From Leptolyngbya sp. FACHB-261 (lineage in GTDB: Bacteria; Cyanobacteriota; Cyanobacteriia; FACHB-261), in contig NZ_JACJPL010000027.1 in NCBI RefSeq assembly GCF_014696065.1, forward strand, positions 620,001-684,000: a stretch of DNA of 64,000 nucleotides. The letters are read 5' to 3'. The position numbers and the translations under genes are program-made. Below are positions 1 to 9,231 of the stretch, piece by piece; position 1 is the stretch's first letter; the number at the start of each line of letters is the position of its first letter. The notes under the pieces were generated by a model. It was not told where the DNA came from and searched no databases. It saw only the letters and a list, made by a program, of their open reading frames with translations.

Positions 1-1
1 A

Positions 2-253
2 ACCCTAAGAGCGCTGCTTGAGCAATGTTTAATGACCCGCGTGCCTGCACTCGACGATCTGCCAGGCTTGGTCATTACTAGCCCCTCCCCCTGGGTAACT
101 ACCCAACTCATGGAATACGCGGTGTACCTGTCAATTTTTCTAGAAGCGCTTGCAGGCACAACTAACGTCGCTGTTGCGGATGAAGAAGGACTACACCGCT
201 TCAACAGCACCGAGGTTTATGTTTGGTGGCAGGCAACGTCTAGAGCAGCCTAG
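2..253 (+). CDS. C-terminal fragment of a hypothetical protein
   Basis: The reading frame is open from the first base of the window to a TAG at 251-253, so this is the 3' end of a gene that starts upstream. An internal ATG at 32 exists, but the frame stays open before it (residues TLRALLEQCL), so I treat the gene as truncated by the window edge. The visible 83 residues contain an alternation of hydrophobic and acidic stretches and end in WWQATSRAA. I do not recognise the family. It converges on alaS with a long hairpin between them. Confidence 0.5.
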   Translation, partial: TLRALLEQCLMTRVPALDDLPGLVITSPSPWVTTQLMEYAVYLSIFLEALAGTTNVAVADEEGLHRFNSTEVYVWWQATSRAA

Positions 254-287
254 GTCTTAGAGCTTAGACCTAAAAGCTGAGAGCTAA

Positions 288-335
288 ATACCTTGAGCCC
301 GATGCTGAGCAAGTTCAGCATCGGGCTCAAGGTAT
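288..335. terminator. bidirectional hairpin terminator between convergent genes
   Basis: A perfect 21-bp inverted repeat (left arm 288-308, right arm 315-335, 6-nt loop) built around TTGAGCCCGATGCTGA. It lies between the end of the partial + strand gene and the end of alaS on the minus strand. There is no clear T-run on either side, so termination would rely on the unusually long stem. Being symmetrical, it could act in both directions. Confidence 0.65.
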
Positions 336-396
336 ATCAGGTTCAAACTATTCAGGGGTCTCAGGTTCCCCTTTGGTCAGGACCTAGGCCAGCTAA

Positions 397-3078
397 TTAG
401 CTGAGGTCTTGAGACAACTGCGTCCAGGCTGCTTCCAGCGCTTCTTTTAGCTTGCTAGGCTCGCGACCACCGGCTTGAGCTAAGTTGGGTCGCCCACCAC
501 CCCCACCACCGCACAGCCTGGCAATACCGCCAATAAACTTGCCGGCTTGGAGACCCTTTTTGATTACAGAAGGACTGAAGGCAGCAACTAAGCTGACCTT
601 ATCAGCTTCAGGGACTGAGCCGAGGATCACAGCGCCTTCGCCCAGCTTTTGCAGCAGACGTTCGGCAGCAGTTTTTAGAGCTTCCGGGTCACTATCGCCC
701 AAATTTGCGACCAGCACCTTGAAGTCTCCTACGGCTTGGGCCTGCTCCAGCAGAGTCTCAGAACGGGCGATGGCTAGCTCACTCTTGAGCGCTTCCAGTT
801 GCTTTTGCGCACCCTTGAGTTCTTCTTGAAGACTCGTGATCCGGGCAGGGATTTCTTCAGGTTTGACTTTGAATCGGTCACTGAGATCGCGCACCACACT
901 ATCGCGCAGGGTCAGGTATTCCAAGACAGCTGAGCCTGCAATTGCCTCAATCCGGCGAATACCGGAGGCGACCCCCGTTTCTGCCACGATTTTGAATAGG
1001 CCAATCTCGGCAGTGTTGTTGACATGGGTGCCGCCACACAGCTCCATCGAAACCCCTGGCACGTCGATTACCCGGACCTGTTCGCCGTACTTCTCACCAA
1101 ACATCGCTACCGCGCCTTTGGCTTTGGCCTCGGTAAGAGCCATGGTGCTGCTTTGCAGGCTGTGGGTCTCAGAGATCCACAGGTTGACCTGCTCCTCGAT
1201 TTGCTGAATTTCAGCAGGGGTGAGAGGACGATTAAAGGTGTAGTCGAAGCGCAGTCGGTCAAAGGCCACCAGCGAACCGGCCTGCCCAATATTGGCGTCA
1301 ATCAGTTGCTTGAGCGCTGCCTGCAATAGATGAGTGGCAGTGTGATGGGCTTGAGCGCGCCGCCGACAGGCCAAGTCAATCTGGGCAGTGACCGGATCAC
1401 CGACCTTCAATTCACCCCGCTCCACGCGCCCGAAATGCACAAATAGACTACCGTCTTTCTTCACATCCTCAACGCGCACAACCACCGCGTCACCCAGAAG
1501 ATAACCACGGTCACCGATCTGCCCCCCCGACTCGGCATAAAAAGGTGTTTGGTCCAGGACCACCTGCACCTCAGTGCCCACACAGGCAGACTGCACAGGT
1601 TCACCTCCAACCAAGAGCACTTGCACGGCTGCCGGGGTCGAGTTGTCCTTGTAACCCGTAAACTCAGTCGCCTGTAAGCTTGCAGCTAAACTATCGAGGC
1701 TGCCTTGAACAGTCAGGTCAACTGTTTCGTGGGCATCACGGGAGCGCTCACGGGCCTGCTCTAACTCTCGCTCGTAGCCAGCCACATCAATGCTGAGCCC
1801 TTCCTCTTCAGCAATCTCCTGCGTTAGCTCCACAGGAAAACCATAGGTGTCAAAGAGCGTAAAGGCATCCAGTCCTGTGATCTGCTTAGAAGTTTGGGTT
1901 TCGGGCCGCTCCAAAATCTCCGCCAGCAACTTCTCGCCGCGCTCCAGAGTCTTGAGGAAGCGTTCTTCTTCGCGCTGAAGTTCGGCCTTAATCGCTGTTT
2001 CTTTAGCACGCACCTGCGGATAAGCAGTTTCAGAAAGCGCAATCGCGGTCTCCGCCACCTCTGGCGTAAACACCCGTTCGATTCCCAGGAGCCTGCCGTG
2101 GCGCACCACCCGACGAATCAGACGACGTAGCACATAGCCTCGTCCAACATTCTCAGCTCGGATTTCATCGGCAATCATATGGACCACGGACCGCACATGG
2201 TCGCCAATCACTTTAAGTGAAGTCTTAGTGCGTTCATCGCCCTGGTGGTAGTCTACGCCAGCAATCTGAGCAGCCGTCTGGATGATCGGGAAGATCAGAT
2301 CAGTTTCGTAGTTGTTGGCAACCCCTTGAAGCACCTGAGCTAGCCGTTCCAAGCCCAGGCCCGTATCAATGTTTTGCTTCTTAAGCGGTGTCAGGCTACC
2401 TTCGCTATCGCGGTTCAGCTCCATGAACACCAGGTTGTAGATCTCCAGGAAGCGGCTATCGTCTTCAAGGTTGATCGAGTCGTCGCCCGCTTCTGGTTTG
2501 AAGTCGTAATAGATTTCTGAGCAAGGACCACAAGGCCCCGTGTCCCCTGATTTCCAGAAGTTGTCCGAAGCACCAATGTGCTGGATGCGGTGTTCGGGAA
2601 TGCCGACAACATCGCGCCAGATCTCGGCGGCCTCGGTGTCGCTGTCAACTCCGGGCAAGTCGCTCTTAAACACGCTGACCACTAAGCGCTCAGGGGGCAA
2701 GCCAAAGCCTTCCTCGGGATCTGTTAGCAGTTGCCAAGCCCAAGGAATGGCCTGCCGCTTAAAGTAGTCACCAAACGAGAAGTTGCCGAGCATCTCAAAG
2801 AAAGTGTGGTGCCGCGCCGTTCGCCCCACATTTTCAATGTCGTTCGTGCGCACACACTTCTGAGATGTGGTTGCTCGAGGCACAGCCGGTTCCTGCTGTC
2901 CCAGGAAAATCGGCTTGAAGGGCAGCATGCCAGCGATGGTCAGCAAAACGGTTGGATCCTCGGGCACCAACGAGGCACTCGGCAACACCGCATGTCCTCG
3001 TCTGGCATAGAAATCCAAAAATTTCTGACGGATTTGAGAACCGCTAAGGGATAGAGGGCCAGAAGCAGAGTTGGTCAT
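397..3078 (-). CDS. alaS: alanyl-tRNA synthetase
   Basis: Class II aminoacyl-tRNA synthetase that charges tRNA-Ala. The 893-residue length is normal for the family. The N-terminal catalytic core starts [14 protein letters not shown] and carries the class II motifs. The editing domain shows the zinc site HHTATH near residue 578 and CGGTH near residue 678. The C-terminal DHHA1-type domain ends in a glycine-rich stretch ([17 protein letters not shown]). It starts at an ATG at 3078. The intergenic space upstream gives it its own promoter. No T-box leader was seen, as expected in cyanobacteria. An Ala(CGC) tRNA with the G3-U70 identity pair lies elsewhere in this window. Confidence 0.97.
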   Translation of the reverse strand: MTNSASGPLSLSGSQIRQKFLDFYARRGHAVLPSASLVPEDPTVLLTIAGMLPFKPIFLGQQEPAVPRATTSQKCVRTNDIENVGRTARHHTFFEMLGNFSFGDYFKRQAIPWAWQLLTDPEEGFGLPPERLVVSVFKSDLPGVDSDTEAAEIWRDVVGIPEHRIQHIGASDNFWKSGDTGPCGPCSEIYYDFKPEAGDDSINLEDDSRFLEIYNLVFMELNRDSEGSLTPLKKQNIDTGLGLERLAQVLQGVANNYETDLIFPIIQTAAQIAGVDYHQGDERTKTSLKVIGDHVRSVVHMIADEIRAENVGRGYVLRRLIRRVVRHGRLLGIERVFTPEVAETAIALSETAYPQVRAKETAIKAELQREEERFLKTLERGEKLLAEILERPETQTSKQITGLDAFTLFDTYGFPVELTQEIAEEEGLSIDVAGYERELEQARERSRDAHETVDLTVQGSLDSLAASLQATEFTGYKDNSTPAAVQVLLVGGEPVQSACVGTEVQVVLDQTPFYAESGGQIGDRGYLLGDAVVVRVEDVKKDGSLFVHFGRVERGELKVGDPVTAQIDLACRRRAQAHHTATHLLQAALKQLIDANIGQAGSLVAFDRLRFDYTFNRPLTPAEIQQIEEQVNLWISETHSLQSSTMALTEAKAKGAVAMFGEKYGEQVRVIDVPGVSMELCGGTHVNNTAEIGLFKIVAETGVASGIRRIEAIAGSAVLEYLTLRDSVVRDLSDRFKVKPEEIPARITSLQEELKGAQKQLEALKSELAIARSETLLEQAQAVGDFKVLVANLGDSDPEALKTAAERLLQKLGEGAVILGSVPEADKVSLVAAFSPSVIKKGLQAGKFIGGIARLCGGGGGGRPNLAQAGGREPSKLKEALEAAWTQLSQDLS

Positions 3079-3465
3079 GGGGCAAGCAGTGAGTGCGATA
3101 ACGTCAGTGTTTTCTAGGAACGCCTTCTTTCAATTATGGTGTACAGCGACAGTTGCCGCCGACCAGCCAGGTTCACCAAAAGCTGCCGACTCACAGCTTG
3201 CAGCTTGCAACACAGCTCAAGGGGTCTCAGAGTTCAAGCCGTGTTAGTCAAACGAGTTGAAGTTGAGGGTAATACCCTCGGCTTACTTTTGGGTTGACTT
3301 CTCCACAAGGGTCCAGATACCCTCATCTGCATCCAGAAGCTTGACGCTCGGGTTCTAATGTACCGATGGCCTTATCTATTCTGTGGGGCCATTATGTTAG
3401 TGTTCGCGGTGCTTGCTCCCCCTGCCTTGTATCTACCATCCTCTAGGATTGCCGGTTAAGTCTGA
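3079..3465. other. intergenic region between divergent alaS and GGDEF genes
   Basis: This 387-bp gap separates the alaS start from the diguanylate cyclase start and must hold both promoters. Two GGGT...ACCC dyads occur: GAGGGTAATACCCTC at 3265-3279 and AGGGT-N6-ACCCT at 3308-3323, spaced about four helical turns apart. A tiny ORF at 3358-3459 immediately precedes the GGDEF gene. I could not define a convincing -35/-10 pair. Confidence 0.4.
3358..3459 (+). CDS. possible 33-aa single-span membrane leader peptide
   Basis: ATG at 3358, TAA at 3457-3459, six bases before the GGDEF gene start. The peptide begins MYRWPYLFCGAIMLVFAVLA and is one hydrophobic span followed by a short polar tail. No strong ribosome binding site precedes it. 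It could be a coupled leader or chance; only conservation would settle this. Confidence 0.25.
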   Translation: MYRWPYLFCGAIMLVFAVLAPPALYLPSSRIAG

Positions 3466-4452
3466 ATGCACGCCCTGATTCTTGCGGTGGGGAACCATGA
3501 TTTCACTTCAACGGTGCTCGCCCAGTTGTGTGAGTTGACGAACTGTGCGCTCCAGACTGCTGACAATTCATGTGAAGCCCTGCAACTGATCCAAGCTCAA
3601 CAGCCAGATGTTGTTATTGTGCAGGGGCAACTTGCAGATGGACCAGGAGTAGAACTGTGCCATCGCATTAAGGCTCAGCCTAAGCTTGCCTGGATCTATT
3701 GCCTGTTGTTACAAACTGAGACACCCGTAATTAAGGACAATGCCCTTGATGAGGCTAGAGTCGCCAGTTTTTTAGAGCAGGGAGCAGACGTGGTCCAAAA
3801 CCAGGGTCTTACAGCTCGCCTCCTGCTAGCCCAGGTCCGCGTCGGCTTGCGCATCGTCTACAACCATCGCAGTTTGATGCGTACCAACGATCTACTGACC
3901 TCGATTGCTTTATCCGATCCGCTCACGGAACTGAACAACCGCCGAGCTCTAGATGGCGATTTACCCCGCCAGATCCAAAATGCGCGTAGCCGAGGCTTGC
4001 CTTTAAGCCTAATCATGCTTGATGTTGATTTGTTTAAGTCAATCAACGATCGTTACGGGCATTTGGCAGGTGATCGTGCCCTCCAATTATTAGCTAATCG
4101 TCTACAAAATAATCTGCGTTTTCATGACACGCTGTTTCGCTATGGCGGCGAGGAGTTTGTGATTATTCTGAGTAACACCGAGATAGAGGAAGCAGTGTTA
4201 GTTGGCAAGCGTCTGTGCCATCTGGTCAGTGCGCAACCGTTCGCTATCGATTCACAGATCAATCTGCGAATCACGATTAGTATTGGCACGGCTTATTTGC
4301 AAGAAAACGATAATGCCCAAGGTCTAGATTTGCTAAACCGAGCCGATCAAAATCTACTGCGGGCCAAGGCACAGGGGCGCAATCGCGTTGTCAGTTGTCT
4401 GCAAGCAGCAACTCCACCTGCGCCAACCTCTAATGTCAGCCTCAACTCTTAA
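3466..4452 (+). CDS. response-regulator-like diguanylate cyclase (GGDEF)
   Basis: 328 residues. The N-terminal ~125 residues look like a receiver-type domain (PDVVIVQGQLADGPG around the usual phospho-acceptor position), but the canonical phosphorylatable Asp in a LxLDxxMP context is not present, so it may be a pseudo-receiver. The C-terminal half is a GGDEF domain with the signature RYGGEEF, an active form of GG[D/E]EF. An RFHD inhibitory site (RxxD) sits five residues upstream, the usual place for c-di-GMP feedback control. It probably makes c-di-GMP in the cytoplasm. It converges with the peptidase gene, leaving only 16 bp between them. Confidence 0.9.
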   Translation: MHALILAVGNHDFTSTVLAQLCELTNCALQTADNSCEALQLIQAQQPDVVIVQGQLADGPGVELCHRIKAQPKLAWIYCLLLQTETPVIKDNALDEARVASFLEQGADVVQNQGLTARLLLAQVRVGLRIVYNHRSLMRTNDLLTSIALSDPLTELNNRRALDGDLPRQIQNARSRGLPLSLIMLDVDLFKSINDRYGHLAGDRALQLLANRLQNNLRFHDTLFRYGGEEFVIILSNTEIEEAVLVGKRLCHLVSAQPFAIDSQINLRITISIGTAYLQENDNAQGLDLLNRADQNLLRAKAQGRNRVVSCLQAATPPAPTSNVSLNS

Positions 4453-4468
4453 ACTTGACTTTTAAGAT

Positions 4469-5176
4469 TTACACATTCACCACTTTATCCACCGTTTGAT
4501 CCCGGTGTTGATCAATAGCAGCACAGCAATCTTCGACGCTGGCACGCTGGCGCATCTGCGCCAAGAGAGCTTTATAGGCACTGCTATGCTCAGTCATTAG
4601 CGTCCGGGCTCTTAGTGTTGCCCAACGTTCGTGCATCTCGGGGTTCAGGCGCTCACTACTGCCTTTGCGCAACTGTGACAGAGCTAAACGCAGTTGTAAG
4701 CGGTCGTCTGCGCCCCCCTGCGCATTGCCAAAAACCTGCTGTTCTGCAACTACACCCGCCATCCAAATTGCACAATAGCGCTCCAGCAATTGGGCCGAGA
4801 GTGTGCCAGCAGATAGCTGCGCTTCTAAGGCCGTACGGTCGAAAACCACACCTCCTGACCCACCCAGGCCACGGCGAAAAGTCTCCCAGGGGCTCAAGGT
4901 GTAATCAAGGATCGGCACTCCCGACAGATAAGCCACTAGAAAGTGACCCGCTTCATGGATTAAGACCCGCTCCCGCTGCTGGGGTGTTAACCAGTTCTGC
5001 AATAGATTGCCGCCGCGGCCTGCTAATACTAGCCGATCGGTCGCAAACAAGGCCATGCCCACCGCTACTGCCGCCGCAGGTACCACTGGACTGAGGTTCA
5101 GCAATGGCCCCAGCAAGGTTGAGAGAGTCAAGGTAAACACCGTGATCGCAATCAGGTTCAGGCTAGGGCTGCTCAT
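4469..5176 (-). CDS. stand-alone FtsH-like (M41-type) membrane metalloprotease domain
   Basis: The start chosen is the ATG at 5176 (MSSPSLNLIAI); the frame is open further upstream, but that would overlap the preceding VanY gene. Two hydrophobic spans (about residues 7-25 and 31-50) lead into a cytoplasmic region with the zinc motif HEAGH at residues 74-78. A later GGADDRLQL segment resembles the FtsH third-ligand region. There is no AAA ATPase domain, unlike true FtsH, and the whole protein is only 235 residues. It is the last gene of an operon with bcp and a D,D-carboxypeptidase. Such ATPase-less M41 relatives are seen in cyanobacteria and plastids; substrate unknown. Confidence 0.8.
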   Translation of the reverse strand: MSSPSLNLIAITVFTLTLSTLLGPLLNLSPVVPAAAVAVGMALFATDRLVLAGRGGNLLQNWLTPQQRERVLIHEAGHFLVAYLSGVPILDYTLSPWETFRRGLGGSGGVVFDRTALEAQLSAGTLSAQLLERYCAIWMAGVVAEQQVFGNAQGGADDRLQLRLALSQLRKGSSERLNPEMHERWATLRARTLMTEHSSAYKALLAQMRQRASVEDCCAAIDQHRDQTVDKVVNV

Positions 5177-5222
5177 AGGCTGGTCATGATTTGGGGATGG
5201 GGCAGAGGCGAGTAATACGAGG

Positions 5223-6074
5223 CTAGTAAAACGTTTGCAGGCTATCGCTGTCGCCCACGAAACGCCAGTGCCAGGGCTCGTAGGCCACACCTTGAGGGTT
5301 ATCTTTCGGAAATGACAACTCAAAGCTGTAGCGCGCCGCATTCACTTGCAACCAGTGGTAAGCAGGCGTCTGCTCAAAGCTCTCGCTCAGGTCACTGCCT
5401 GCAGCGCCGTCACCAATGTCCACAGCGTAACCAGTATGGTGCTCGCTGTAACCCGGAGGGGCACTCACTTTGGCACGTTCGGCAGGGCGTTGGTCACGGT
5501 CGCGAGCCATCTCAAAAAACAGGCGCTTCTGGTCTTCAATACTACGAAACGCAGAAATAGGGACTAATTCAACGCCATCCGCTCTGGCTGCAGCTTGCAT
5601 AGTTTTGAAGCGAGCTGCAGCCGTCGCCCGCATCATTAGCTCACGACCATCCCGACCAGAACCAATCGATTCCAGGCTAGTGAGGGGTGCTTCCTCAAAC
5701 GGTCGATGCCCCAGCAGGGTCTTGGGCGCTTCCGCGGAGAAATCGGTGGAGGCCACAGCGCTAGCGGCAGCTGAGCTCGGCGTGGAAGCAGGAATAGACA
5801 CTGACGCACCCGGTGCAACGCGGCGAGGGCCGACGACTACCCACACCCCAAACGCGGCTAAGCCGGTCAACACACCAGCGCTAATCGTCCAACCCAACCA
5901 GCGGATGGGCATCCCTTGTCGAACTGGTGCCGGGGGAGTTTTAGGCGGCTGCCGTTGGGCAACAGGAATATCATCGACCACAGCCGATTCAGTCACGTTG
6001 GGGTTCGCCCCTGTGCTCCGCCACCCCAGAAACCCGGAGCGGGGCTGGCGTGTAGGGTTTCTGGGAGGCATCAT
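5223..6074 (-). CDS. membrane-anchored D-alanyl-D-alanine carboxypeptidase, M15B/VanY family
   Basis: 283 residues. A Pro-rich cytoplasmic N-terminus is followed by one membrane span (about residues 58-80), an Ala/Ser-rich linker, then the peptidase domain. The M15B signature is clear: SAFRSIEDQKRLFF, SEHHTGYAVDIGD (zinc-binding His and Asp) and EPWHWRFVGD (catalytic/zinc His region). It should trim the terminal D-Ala of peptidoglycan stem peptides outside the plasma membrane. It lies 20 bp downstream of bcp and 46 bp upstream of the M41-like gene, so the three are probably co-transcribed. Confidence 0.9.
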   Translation of the reverse strand: MMPPRNPTRQPRSGFLGWRSTGANPNVTESAVVDDIPVAQRQPPKTPPAPVRQGMPIRWLGWTISAGVLTGLAAFGVWVVVGPRRVAPGASVSIPASTPSSAAASAVASTDFSAEAPKTLLGHRPFEEAPLTSLESIGSGRDGRELMMRATAAARFKTMQAAARADGVELVPISAFRSIEDQKRLFFEMARDRDQRPAERAKVSAPPGYSEHHTGYAVDIGDGAAGSDLSESFEQTPAYHWLQVNAARYSFELSFPKDNPQGVAYEPWHWRFVGDSDSLQTFY

Positions 6075-6094
6075 CGGGGTTACTCCTCTATCGG

Positions 6095-6544
6095 CTAACG
6101 AGCGCCTAGGTCAGCCAGGATATCTGTAGCATGGGTCTCGGTGTTGACAGTGCCCGCACCGTAAACCTTTTCGATCGTGCCTGCCTCGTCGATCACATAG
6201 GTGACTCTTTGAGCGTAGCCACTGTTGCCTTCAACATCGTAGGCCTTGATCATCTCGCCTGCGGGATCCGCTAGCAACGGGAAAGGCAGATTGTACTTAC
6301 CCGTGAACTCTTGATGGGAGTCGAGGTCATCTTTGCTGACCCCATAGACCACAATGCCCTTGTCCAGATAGTCCTGGTAGGCCTCCCGAAAACTGCACGC
6401 CTGCTTGGTGCACCCAGGCGTGTCGTCCTTTGGGTAAAAATATAGGACAACCTTCTGGCCCGCTAACCCGGATAGGGAAACCGAGTTACCTCGGGTGTCT
6501 TTCAAGCTGAAATCTGGCGCTTGCTCGCCAACAACCAATGCCAT
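6095..6544 (-). CDS. bcp: thioredoxin-dependent peroxiredoxin, BCP/PrxQ type
   Basis: 149 residues, full length for PrxQ. The active-site stretch YFYPKDDTPGCTKQACSFRE holds the peroxidatic Cys (TPGCT) and the resolving Cys five residues later, the classic PrxQ arrangement. It reduces hydrogen peroxide and organic peroxides using thioredoxin. It is the first gene of a three-gene minus-strand operon with two envelope peptidases. Confidence 0.95.
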   Translation of the reverse strand: MALVVGEQAPDFSLKDTRGNSVSLSGLAGQKVVLYFYPKDDTPGCTKQACSFREAYQDYLDKGIVVYGVSKDDLDSHQEFTGKYNLPFPLLADPAGEMIKAYDVEGNSGYAQRVTYVIDEAGTIEKVYGAGTVNTETHATDILADLGAR

Positions 6545-6729
6545 GACAGGTTCCTCTGCATAAGGTCTCGACAGTAGCCAGGATTAGTATACTGAGGATG
6601 CTCACATCAGCAGGTCAGAGGTGAGAGGTCAGAAGCACTGACTGCCTCTGTTCCAGTTACCAGTTCCAGCTACAATTTCCGGCACAAGTTCCGTCACAAG
6701 TCTGCAACCCTGAAGGCGAGGCATTGGTT

Positions 6730-7059
6730 ATGGCTGATCCCATCTCTCCCATTACCCTTCCTCCGGTTCAGGACGCCCAACAGGAAGCAGATTGGTTGGC
6801 AGAAGCCTTGCATCACTGGTTAGACGAAGAGTTTATTCCAGAACCAGTCAACGAGCAGATCGCTCGACGCGCAGCCCAAGTCTTTGCCCGACAGCGAATG
6901 GAAGGCGAAACAGACGTTGGCGAGCTCGTCGTGGCCATTGTCACAGAGATGCAGGCGTTCGACTTCTCAAAGAGCTTTTATAGTGAATTCGCCGTCGCTA
7001 ACGCCGTCAGCGACCTATTACTAAGCAGCCTGGGGATTAACACCTGCTGCGGCTACTAG
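6730..7059 (+). CDS. conserved hypothetical protein, acidic, about 109 aa
   Basis: I place the start at the ATG at 6730, eight bases after a GAGG motif. A TTG at 6724 is too close to that motif. The protein is acidic and probably all-helical (QEADWLAEALHHWLDEEF, then ARRAAQVFARQRMEGE) and ends with an unusual NTCCGY tail carrying two adjacent cysteines. No membrane span or signal peptide. I do not assign a function. It stands alone between bcp and rpsN. Confidence 0.7.
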   Translation: MADPISPITLPPVQDAQQEADWLAEALHHWLDEEFIPEPVNEQIARRAAQVFARQRMEGETDVGELVVAIVTEMQAFDFSKSFYSEFAVANAVSDLLLSSLGINTCCGY

Positions 7060-7184
7060 CTCAGAAATACACTGAGGCTCAGCAAGCCACAAAGGTGGAA
7101 ATTCCCAGGCGCTAACTTGAATGCCAGGCCTACTTTGGTAACGTTCGGTAGGAACAGCAAGGTTTTAAAGCCCTGCCGGGGGTC

Positions 7185-7487
7185 TTACCAGCTCGACTTG
7201 GTTACACCTGGCAGCATACCTGCGTGAGCCATTTCCCGAAAAACGTGGCGAGACAGACCAAAATCCCGATAGACACCCCGTGGCCGCCCAGTCAAAGCAC
7301 AGCGGTTGCGCAGACGGTTGGGGAAGCTGTTGCGGGGCAGTTGTTGAATTTGCCGTTGAACGTTGAGCTTTTCCTGCTGAGAGGTGGCGTCAGAGAACTG
7401 CTCTAGGAGGCTAGCGCGCTTGTCGGCATACTTATCAACTAGCTTCTGACGACGCTTTTCGCGCTCGATCATGCTCTTCTTGGCCAT
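7185..7487 (-). CDS. rpsN: 30S ribosomal protein S14
   Basis: The frame is open upstream to 7613, but the protein starts at the ATG at 7487 ([16 protein letters not shown]), giving exactly 100 residues, the standard length of the zinc-free S14 class. The conserved core [14 protein letters not shown], then [16 protein letters not shown], is intact. No CxxC zinc ribbon pair is seen. It is encoded alone rather than in the main ribosomal operon, as is usual in cyanobacteria. Confidence 0.97.
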   Translation of the reverse strand: MAKKSMIEREKRRQKLVDKYADKRASLLEQFSDATSQQEKLNVQRQIQQLPRNSFPNRLRNRCALTGRPRGVYRDFGLSRHVFREMAHAGMLPGVTKSSW

Positions 7488-7641
7488 GAGTCCCCTTGCG
7501 TGAGTCCTTAAAAAAATTTGACAGCACCTCCCATAATAGCGAAGCCTGACCCGATACCAGGTTTGAATCGCCGCTAAATTTGGTGAGGGTTGCAAAAGTT
7601 GCACAATCGCCATGCTAGACTAGGGAGCCGGAAAAGACCAC

Positions 7642-7723
7642 GCGGATGTGGTGGAATTGGTAGACACGCTATCTTGAGGGGGTAGTAGGCTTGCCTGTGC
7701 GAGTTCGAGTCTCGCCATCCGCA
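7642..7723 (+). tRNA. tRNA-Leu (anticodon GAG)
   Basis: The acceptor stem GCGGATG pairs with CATCCGC at 7716-7722, followed by discriminator A. The D-arm reads TGGTGGAATTGGTAGACACG, as in leucine tRNAs. The anticodon stem CTATC/GGTAG closes a TTGAGGG loop with anticodon GAG. A long variable arm and a T-arm with GTTCGAGTC follow, so this is a class II tRNA of 82 nt. The CCA end is not encoded (TAC follows). Confidence 0.95.
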
Positions 7724-7881
7724 TACCAGAAAGCTCAGGTTGTTCAAGTCTTTGTATCTCTTCTTAACTAGAGTGTTAAAGCCTGTTACAACTCTCCTGA
7801 AAATCCTAGAAGCCGCTCAGGCTGCGGAAAAAGCCGTGGTAGGATGCCCTCTGTAACGAAGGGCCATAGGAGACAAGAGCG

Positions 7882-9102
7882 TTGACTCTACGGGTTGCTG
7901 TAGTTGGGTCGGGTCCGGCAGGGTCTTCCGCCGCCGAGATTCTGGTCAAAGCCGGTATTGAAACTTATTTATTCGAGCGCAAGCTGGACAACGCCAAGCC
8001 CTGTGGCGGTGCGATTCCCCTGTGCATGGTCGAAGAGTTTGATCTACCACCTGAGATCATCGACCGCCGTGTGCGCAAGATGAAGATGATTTCCCCCTCC
8101 AACCTTGAGGTGGACATCAACATCGAAAAGGAAAATGAGTACATCGGCATGTGCCGCCGCGAAATTCTCGATGGCTTTCTGCGTGACCGGGCTGCTAAGT
8201 TGGGTGCCCAGATTATCAACGGTGTAGTCTACAAGCTCAACATCCGCGATAACGGCAACAAGCCCTACGTCCTGGACTACACCGACCTATCAGAGGGTGG
8301 CCCTGAAGGGGTGCAAAAGAGCCTTGAAGTCGACATGGTAATCGGGGCAGACGGCGCTAATTCCCGCATTGCTAAAGACATTGAAGCTGGGGACTACAAC
8401 TACGCAATCGCCTTCCAGGAGCGCATCCGCATCCCGGACGACAAAATGAAGTTCTACGAAGACCGAGCGGAAATGTACTTAGGCGACGACGTTTCGCCCG
8501 ACTTTTACGCCTGGGTATTCCCCAAGTACGACCACGTCGCCGTGGGCACTGGCACGATGAGGCCCAACAAAGCTCGCATCAAAGACCTACAGGCCGGGAT
8601 CCGCGCTCGGGCTGCTGAGAAGTTACGGGGCGGCAAGATTATCAAAGTTGAAGCACACCCAATCCCCGAACACCCTCGTCCGGTGCGGGTACGGGGTCGT
8701 GTTGCACTCGTAGGCGATGCAGCAGGCACCGTGACCAAGTCCTCCGGTGAGGGCATCTACTTTGCTGCCAAGTCAGGGCGCATGTGCGCAGAAGCCATTG
8801 TGGAGTTTTCCGAAGGAGGCCAGCGCGTTCCCACTGAGGCTAACCTCAAGGTCTATTTGCAGCGTTGGGACAAGAAGTATGGCCTGACCTACAAGGTGTT
8901 GGACATCTTGCAAACGGTCTTCTACCGTTCGGACGCCACCCGTGAAGCCTTCGTAGAGATGTGTGCTGACCGCGATGTGCAAAAGATGACCTTTGACAGC
9001 TACCTCTACAAAACTGTGGTACCTGCGAATCCACTAGTGCAGTTAAAGGTAACTGCCAAGACACTAGGCTCCCTACTACGGGGCAGCGCTCTGGCTCCTT
9101 AG
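7882..9102 (+). CDS. chlP: geranylgeranyl reductase
   Basis: 406 residues. Reduces the geranylgeranyl chain (three double bonds) to phytyl for chlorophyll, tocopherol and phylloquinone synthesis, using NADPH. The N-terminal FAD-binding motif VVGSGPAGSSAAEILVKAG is followed by PCGGAIPLCM, and the second FAD motif is VALVGDAAGTVTKSSGEGIY. The start codon is TTG at 7882, supported by AGGAGA at 7868-7873 eight bases upstream; no ATG gives a full-length N-terminus. A strong terminator follows at 9138-9168. A tocopherol cyclase, which uses a product of this pathway, is also in the window. Confidence 0.97.
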   Translation: MTLRVAVVGSGPAGSSAAEILVKAGIETYLFERKLDNAKPCGGAIPLCMVEEFDLPPEIIDRRVRKMKMISPSNLEVDINIEKENEYIGMCRREILDGFLRDRAAKLGAQIINGVVYKLNIRDNGNKPYVLDYTDLSEGGPEGVQKSLEVDMVIGADGANSRIAKDIEAGDYNYAIAFQERIRIPDDKMKFYEDRAEMYLGDDVSPDFYAWVFPKYDHVAVGTGTMRPNKARIKDLQAGIRARAAEKLRGGKIIKVEAHPIPEHPRPVRVRGRVALVGDAAGTVTKSSGEGIYFAAKSGRMCAEAIVEFSEGGQRVPTEANLKVYLQRWDKKYGLTYKVLDILQTVFYRSDATREAFVEMCADRDVQKMTFDSYLYKTVVPANPLVQLKVTAKTLGSLLRGSALAP

Positions 9103-9137
9103 GCTCTGGCTTTCTAGCCTGAGTTGATTTCTGAACC

Positions 9138-9168
9138 AGCCCTTCTCCGAGGCGAGAGGGGCTTTTTT
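9138..9168 (+). terminator. Rho-independent terminator of chlP
   Basis: Ten-bp stem (AGCCCTTCTC with GAGAGGGGCT, one G-T pair), six-base loop, then a run of T through 9168. It sits 36 bp after the chlP stop and ahead of the GntR gene, so it insulates the two. Confidence 0.9.
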
Positions 9169-9231
9169 GATACAAAGCTTACTAAGACCCTCTGTACAAT
9201 AGGTAGGTGGGGCTACCGGTCTTAGGCTTCC

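Noticed and set aside
5470-6129. 219-codon ORF antisense to the VanY gene
   Set aside because: The minus-strand frame has a clear M15B signature; this is its shadow.
7642-7723. tRNA-Leu as an integration site
   Set aside because: No integrase gene or duplicated tRNA 3' end nearby.
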